24,227 nt of DNA. It comes from an uncultured Eubacteriales bacterium (lineage in GTDB: Bacteria > Bacillota > Clostridia > Peptostreptococcales > Anaerovoracaceae). Below the pieces are notes generated by a model. The model ran no database searches and was not told where the DNA came from. It saw nothing but the letters and a program-made list of their open reading frames with translations. Position 1 is the stretch's first letter. Every line of letters starts with the position of its first letter. Shown piece after piece: positions 22,207 through 24,227 of this stretch. A program made the position numbers and the translations under genes. The stretch is taken from positions 1 to 24,227 of the forward strand of contig UQMQ01000016.1 in NCBI GenBank assembly GCA_900542245.1. Reading direction: 5' to 3'.

Positions 22207-22384
22207 TGGCTATGTTCTTCATCGCATGATGAAGCTAAGATGGAAACAGGTGAGAAGCCTGTACGGTCCCGCCACTGTAAGGGAGGAGCGGTTGTTCAGA
22301 GAGTCACTGAGGCGCGTATTTGCAAGATGCTTTGGGAAGACGAGGAACCGCAAGGATACCCGAGTCAGGAGACATGCATAGTTT
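22207..22384 (+). promoter_or_regulatory. Cobalamin (vitamin B12) riboswitch
   Basis: Conserved blocks of the cobalamin aptamer occur in order: GGAAACAGGTGAGAAGCC (from 22242), ACGGTCCCGCCACTGTAA (from 22263) with the GCCACTG core at 22271-22277, GAGGAACC, and the B12 box AGTCAGGAGACATGC at 22363-22377. CTATG (22210-22214) and CATAG (22377-22381) can form the closing P1 stem. A terminator follows at 22439-22486, so control is probably by transcription termination. The next gene downstream is a 93-residue protein of unknown function, not a recognised B12 transport or synthesis gene. Confidence 0.92.
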
Positions 22385-22438
22385 GATACCCATACCGCTG
22401 TGCCGGAGAAGCGCAGACGTTGCAAATGCAGTAAATAC

Positions 22439-22486
22439 GGACTGCAGTTCATGTGAAACGATGAGCTGCAGTCCTTTTGTATTTTT
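22439..22486 (+). terminator. Intrinsic terminator, likely expression platform of the riboswitch
   Basis: GGACTGCAGTTCAT (22439-22452) pairs with ATGAGCTGCAGTCC (22461-22474; one G-T), followed by TTTTGTATTTTT. TGCAGT at 22427-22432 can instead pair with ACTGCA at 22441-22446, taking part of the 5' arm and so acting as a possible antiterminator. Confidence 0.85.
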
Positions 22487-22498
22487 GCTTTTCATCCG

Positions 22499-22534
22499 GC
22501 GGGGTATCGTCTGATAGGACGGTGCCCCGCTTTC
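22499..22534 (+). terminator. Second hairpin between riboswitch and the 93-aa gene
   Basis: GCGGGGTATCGTC (22499-22511) and GACGGTGCCCCGC (22518-22530) form a continuous 13-bp stem with G-T pairs and a 6-base loop, then TTTCCT. It may be a second terminator or a stability element. The gene start is about 50 bases on. Confidence 0.5.
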
Positions 22535-22581
22535 CTACATAACAAAAAGAGGATAAGTATAAATCAAAGGAGGAAAATCAT

Positions 22582-22863
22582 ATGTTACGCATTGGTTGGT
22601 TGGAAAATCCGGACAATATCGTTTACGCCGATTTGGAGGAATTCGCGGATAATTTCGGAAACGAGGTCGGCATCTCGAATCTCAAACAGGAGATCATTCA
22701 TTTCCGCGAGCATCCGACGACGGAGGGTGTCGTGCTCAAGGGGAAGAAACGCTCGGCGCTGAAATTGTTTATCCCGGATATGCTGTTCGACAAACACATC
22801 GAGATGGGCGAGAACGTTTGGGTTTTTATTGGAGAAACCTATCCGGCTTACTGCATCTACTGA
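22582..22863 (+). CDS. Riboswitch-linked small protein of unknown function
   Basis: This 93-residue soluble, acidic protein has ATG 22582 preceded by an excellent AAAGGAGG. It begins MLRIGWLENPDN, with a predicted helix YADLEEFADNFGNEVG, a strand-rich centre (TTEGVVLKGKKRSALKLFIP) and an end GENVWVFIGETYPAYCIY. No signal peptide, membrane helix or Cys/His metal cluster is seen. The family was not recognised. It is the first gene after a cobalamin riboswitch and its terminator and is followed by its own strong terminator, so it appears to be the only gene controlled by that switch. A B12-related role is therefore inferred from position only. Confidence 0.8.
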   Translation: MLRIGWLENPDNIVYADLEEFADNFGNEVGISNLKQEIIHFREHPTTEGVVLKGKKRSALKLFIPDMLFDKHIEMGENVWVFIGETYPAYCIY

Positions 22864-22907
22864 TAGGGGTCTTGTGAACAGCAAGCAGACGTTGCATTGT
22901 AAAAATC

Positions 22908-22945
22908 AAAAACTGCCATGCGGATGCGAATATGGCAGTTTTTTT
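22908..22945 (+). terminator. Terminator after the 93-aa gene
   Basis: AAAAACTGCCAT (22908-22919) pairs with ATGGCAGTTTTT (22932-22943), with the T run continuing to 22945. A strong intrinsic terminator, able to work in both directions. Confidence 0.88.
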
Positions 22946-23299
22946 GTGGCTTGTGCGCAATCACACCCTTGCGTCCCCGCTGCGCAATGTAAAAAAACTG
23001 CATAAACCGCAACTTTTTTGCAGTATGCCATACGCGTGATGCAGTAGTTTCGGTTAACAAAAAGGGAGAAAGGGCTTGCGGCGGTCAGGCATATCGGGTA
23101 AGATGGTAGCAAGGTGTTCCTTGTGCCCGGCACGCAGCGGAAACGGGTATGCGCGTATTGTTGTGCTTGCCGTATATGGCAGATGCAGCAGGAAATGCGG
23201 GCTTTCGTTGTGCCGCTGTATGCAGCGCGGTCAAAGCAGAGCGAATAGAAGAAGGAACAGGGAAAAACAGGAAAAGAACAGGAAAGAGAGAAGAGCAAT
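22946..23299. other. Intergenic stretch without a convincing gene
   Basis: Open frames here are Arg-rich or antisense and lack ribosome sites. The segment has short inverted motifs (ACTGCAT and ATGCAGT about 35 bases apart, near 22999 and 23038). Just before rsuA there is a purine tract (about 23245-23298) with repeated GAACAGG-A/G units. No promoter could be assigned with confidence. Confidence 0.5.
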
Positions 23300-24001
23300 T
23301 TGGAACGAATCGATAAAATCATCGCGTCGCAGGGGCAGTACTCCCGCAAAGAAGTCAAGGCGCTGATTGCCAAGGAACGGGTGGCGGTAGACGGCACGCC
23401 TGTCAAGTCGTCATCGGACAAGGCGGACCCTGCGGTCATGCAGATCACGATCGACGGCAAACCGCTGGACTTTAAGCGGCATGTGTACCTGATGCTGAAC
23501 AAGCCGCAGGGTTATGTGTCGGCGACCGAGGATCGCGACCACCGGACGGTGCTGGAGCTGGTGCCGGAGGCTTATCGCGGGCGAGACCTGTTTCCGGCGG
23601 GGCGGCTCGACCGTGATACAACAGGGCTGATGATCATTACAGACGATGGCGCGCTCGCGCACAATATTTTGGCGCCCAAAAAGCATGTACCGAAGCTGTA
23701 TCGGGTGGAGCTTGATATTCCGGTCACAGAGGAGATGCGTGAAAGATTTTTGGCGGGTGTCGTGCTCAATGACGGGGTCTGCAAGGCAGCAGACTTGACC
23801 AAAATTGATACCCGTATCGCGCTGGTCACGCTGCGCGAGGGGCGTTATCATCAAATCAAGCGGATGTTCGGATGCTGCGGGGCTGCGGTTGTTGCCTTGA
23901 AGCGTTTGGGTATGGGAAAACTTTATTTGCCGGAAGATCTGGCTGAGGGAGAATGCCGCGAGTTGACCGCGGAGGAACTCACGCTGCTGCAGGCGCGGTA
24001 G
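23300..24001 (+). CDS. rsuA: 16S rRNA pseudouridine synthase, RsuA type
   Basis: This 233-residue enzyme, by family, makes pseudouridine at position 516 (E. coli numbering) of 16S rRNA. An S4 domain occupies about residues 1-50 (RIDKIIASQGQYSRKEVKAL, VDGTPV). The catalytic core contains YLMLNKPQGYVSAT, then AGRLDRDTTGLMIITDDG with catalytic D104, and the RsuA-type GRYHQIKRMF. Length matches RsuA (about 231) more than RluB/E/F proteins with tails. The start is TTG 23300: it places the S4 domain correctly at the N-terminus and follows a purine-rich AAAGAGAGAAG site. It stands alone after the terminator of the 93-residue gene. Confidence 0.92.
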   Translation: MERIDKIIASQGQYSRKEVKALIAKERVAVDGTPVKSSSDKADPAVMQITIDGKPLDFKRHVYLMLNKPQGYVSATEDRDHRTVLELVPEAYRGRDLFPAGRLDRDTTGLMIITDDGALAHNILAPKKHVPKLYRVELDIPVTEEMRERFLAGVVLNDGVCKAADLTKIDTRIALVTLREGRYHQIKRMFGCCGAAVVALKRLGMGKLYLPEDLAEGECRELTAEELTLLQAR

Positions 24002-24227
24002 GCGGGGTGCTGAGCATCCTGCCGCCGCGCCGTTTGCGTTGCGCGTGTCATGTTACCGTATCATGCAGAAGCTCTGCGATGCGCTCCATACAGTGCTTCC
24101 AAAATTGATGGAGGGTACGCAGAAGCGAACAGTGCCTGCGCCCGGGACGATACGCAGCTCCTTGATCTTTTGCACCGCGCGCCTCGCATTCTTATGCGAA
24201 ACAGAGCTGCATAGCCGGTTTGAGGTA
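24002..24227. other. Window end without a supportable gene
   Basis: Several short frames exist on both strands, including a minus-strand frame of about 40 codons with HQFWKHCMERIAELLHDTV, but it has no start codon with a ribosome site. No terminator with a T run was found directly after rsuA. It could be the end of a remnant. Confidence 0.4.

Noticed and set aside
22413..22896. 12-bp exact repeat GCAGACGTTGCA at 22413 and 22885
   Set aside because: Too short and isolated; no extended similarity, so chance is likely.
23076..23366. Plus-strand frame of about 96 codons before rsuA
   Set aside because: Very Arg/Lys/Asn-rich, runs into rsuA out of frame, and has no ribosome site.

Overview
The window is about 24 kb of a low-to-mid GC Firmicutes chromosome, most likely a gut-type anaerobe of class Clostridia. 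The evidence is strong GGAGG-type ribosome binding sites, a one-piece tmRNA whose tag ends in ALAA, small lipoproteins, class II fructose-bisphosphate aldolase, DUF975/CmpB-type membrane proteins, and a large secreted protein with Ig-like and InlB-like repeats typical of gut Clostridia. The genus cannot be fixed from the sequence alone.

Layout. (1) 15-4065: one large secreted surface protein gene, broken by an in-frame TAG (657-659) and a +1 frameshift at a run of six C (1606-1611). (2) 4066-5700: an Rpn-family PD-(D/E)XK nuclease/transposase-like gene between two near-identical hairpin repeats. (3) 5690-11741: a branched-chain amino acid ABC transporter operon, livJ-livH-livM-livG-livF, ending in a cytidylate kinase-like gene. 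It is preceded by a strong promoter, a 49-codon leader ORF with 20 Ile/Leu/Val among residues 5-31, and an intrinsic terminator that has a mutually exclusive antiterminator pairing. (4) 11831-14743: fba (minus strand, with a long repeat-bearing leader), two divergent small unknown genes, and a membrane protein with an MltG/YceG-like C-terminal domain. (5) 14936-18236: a large-subunit-type pseudouridine synthase, lepB, a signal-peptidase homologue that appears to lack both catalytic residues, smpB, and ssrA (tmRNA) with its own promoter and terminator. (6) 18311-21923: a membrane-anchored metallophosphoesterase and a DUF975-CmpB fusion membrane protein. (7) 22159-22945: promoter, cobalamin riboswitch, terminator, second hairpin and a small unknown gene. 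(8) 23300-24001: rsuA-type 16S rRNA pseudouridine synthase.

How it works together. The liv genes encode a complete importer: lipoprotein receptor, two permeases and two ATPases. The leader ORF and its alternative RNA folds suggest that the operon is switched by ribosome-mediated transcription attenuation responding to charged Ile/Leu/Val tRNAs, similar in logic to enterobacterial ilv/leu leaders. No T-box, the usual Firmicutes solution, was seen there. SmpB and tmRNA are the two parts of trans-translation and lie side by side. The cobalamin riboswitch precedes a gene with no recognisable link to B12, so that 93-residue protein is a good candidate for a B12-related function.

The most notable items are the liv attenuator, the riboswitch-linked unknown gene, the apparently inactive signal-peptidase paralogue, the matched hairpins flanking the Rpn gene, and the doubly broken mosaic surface-protein gene.
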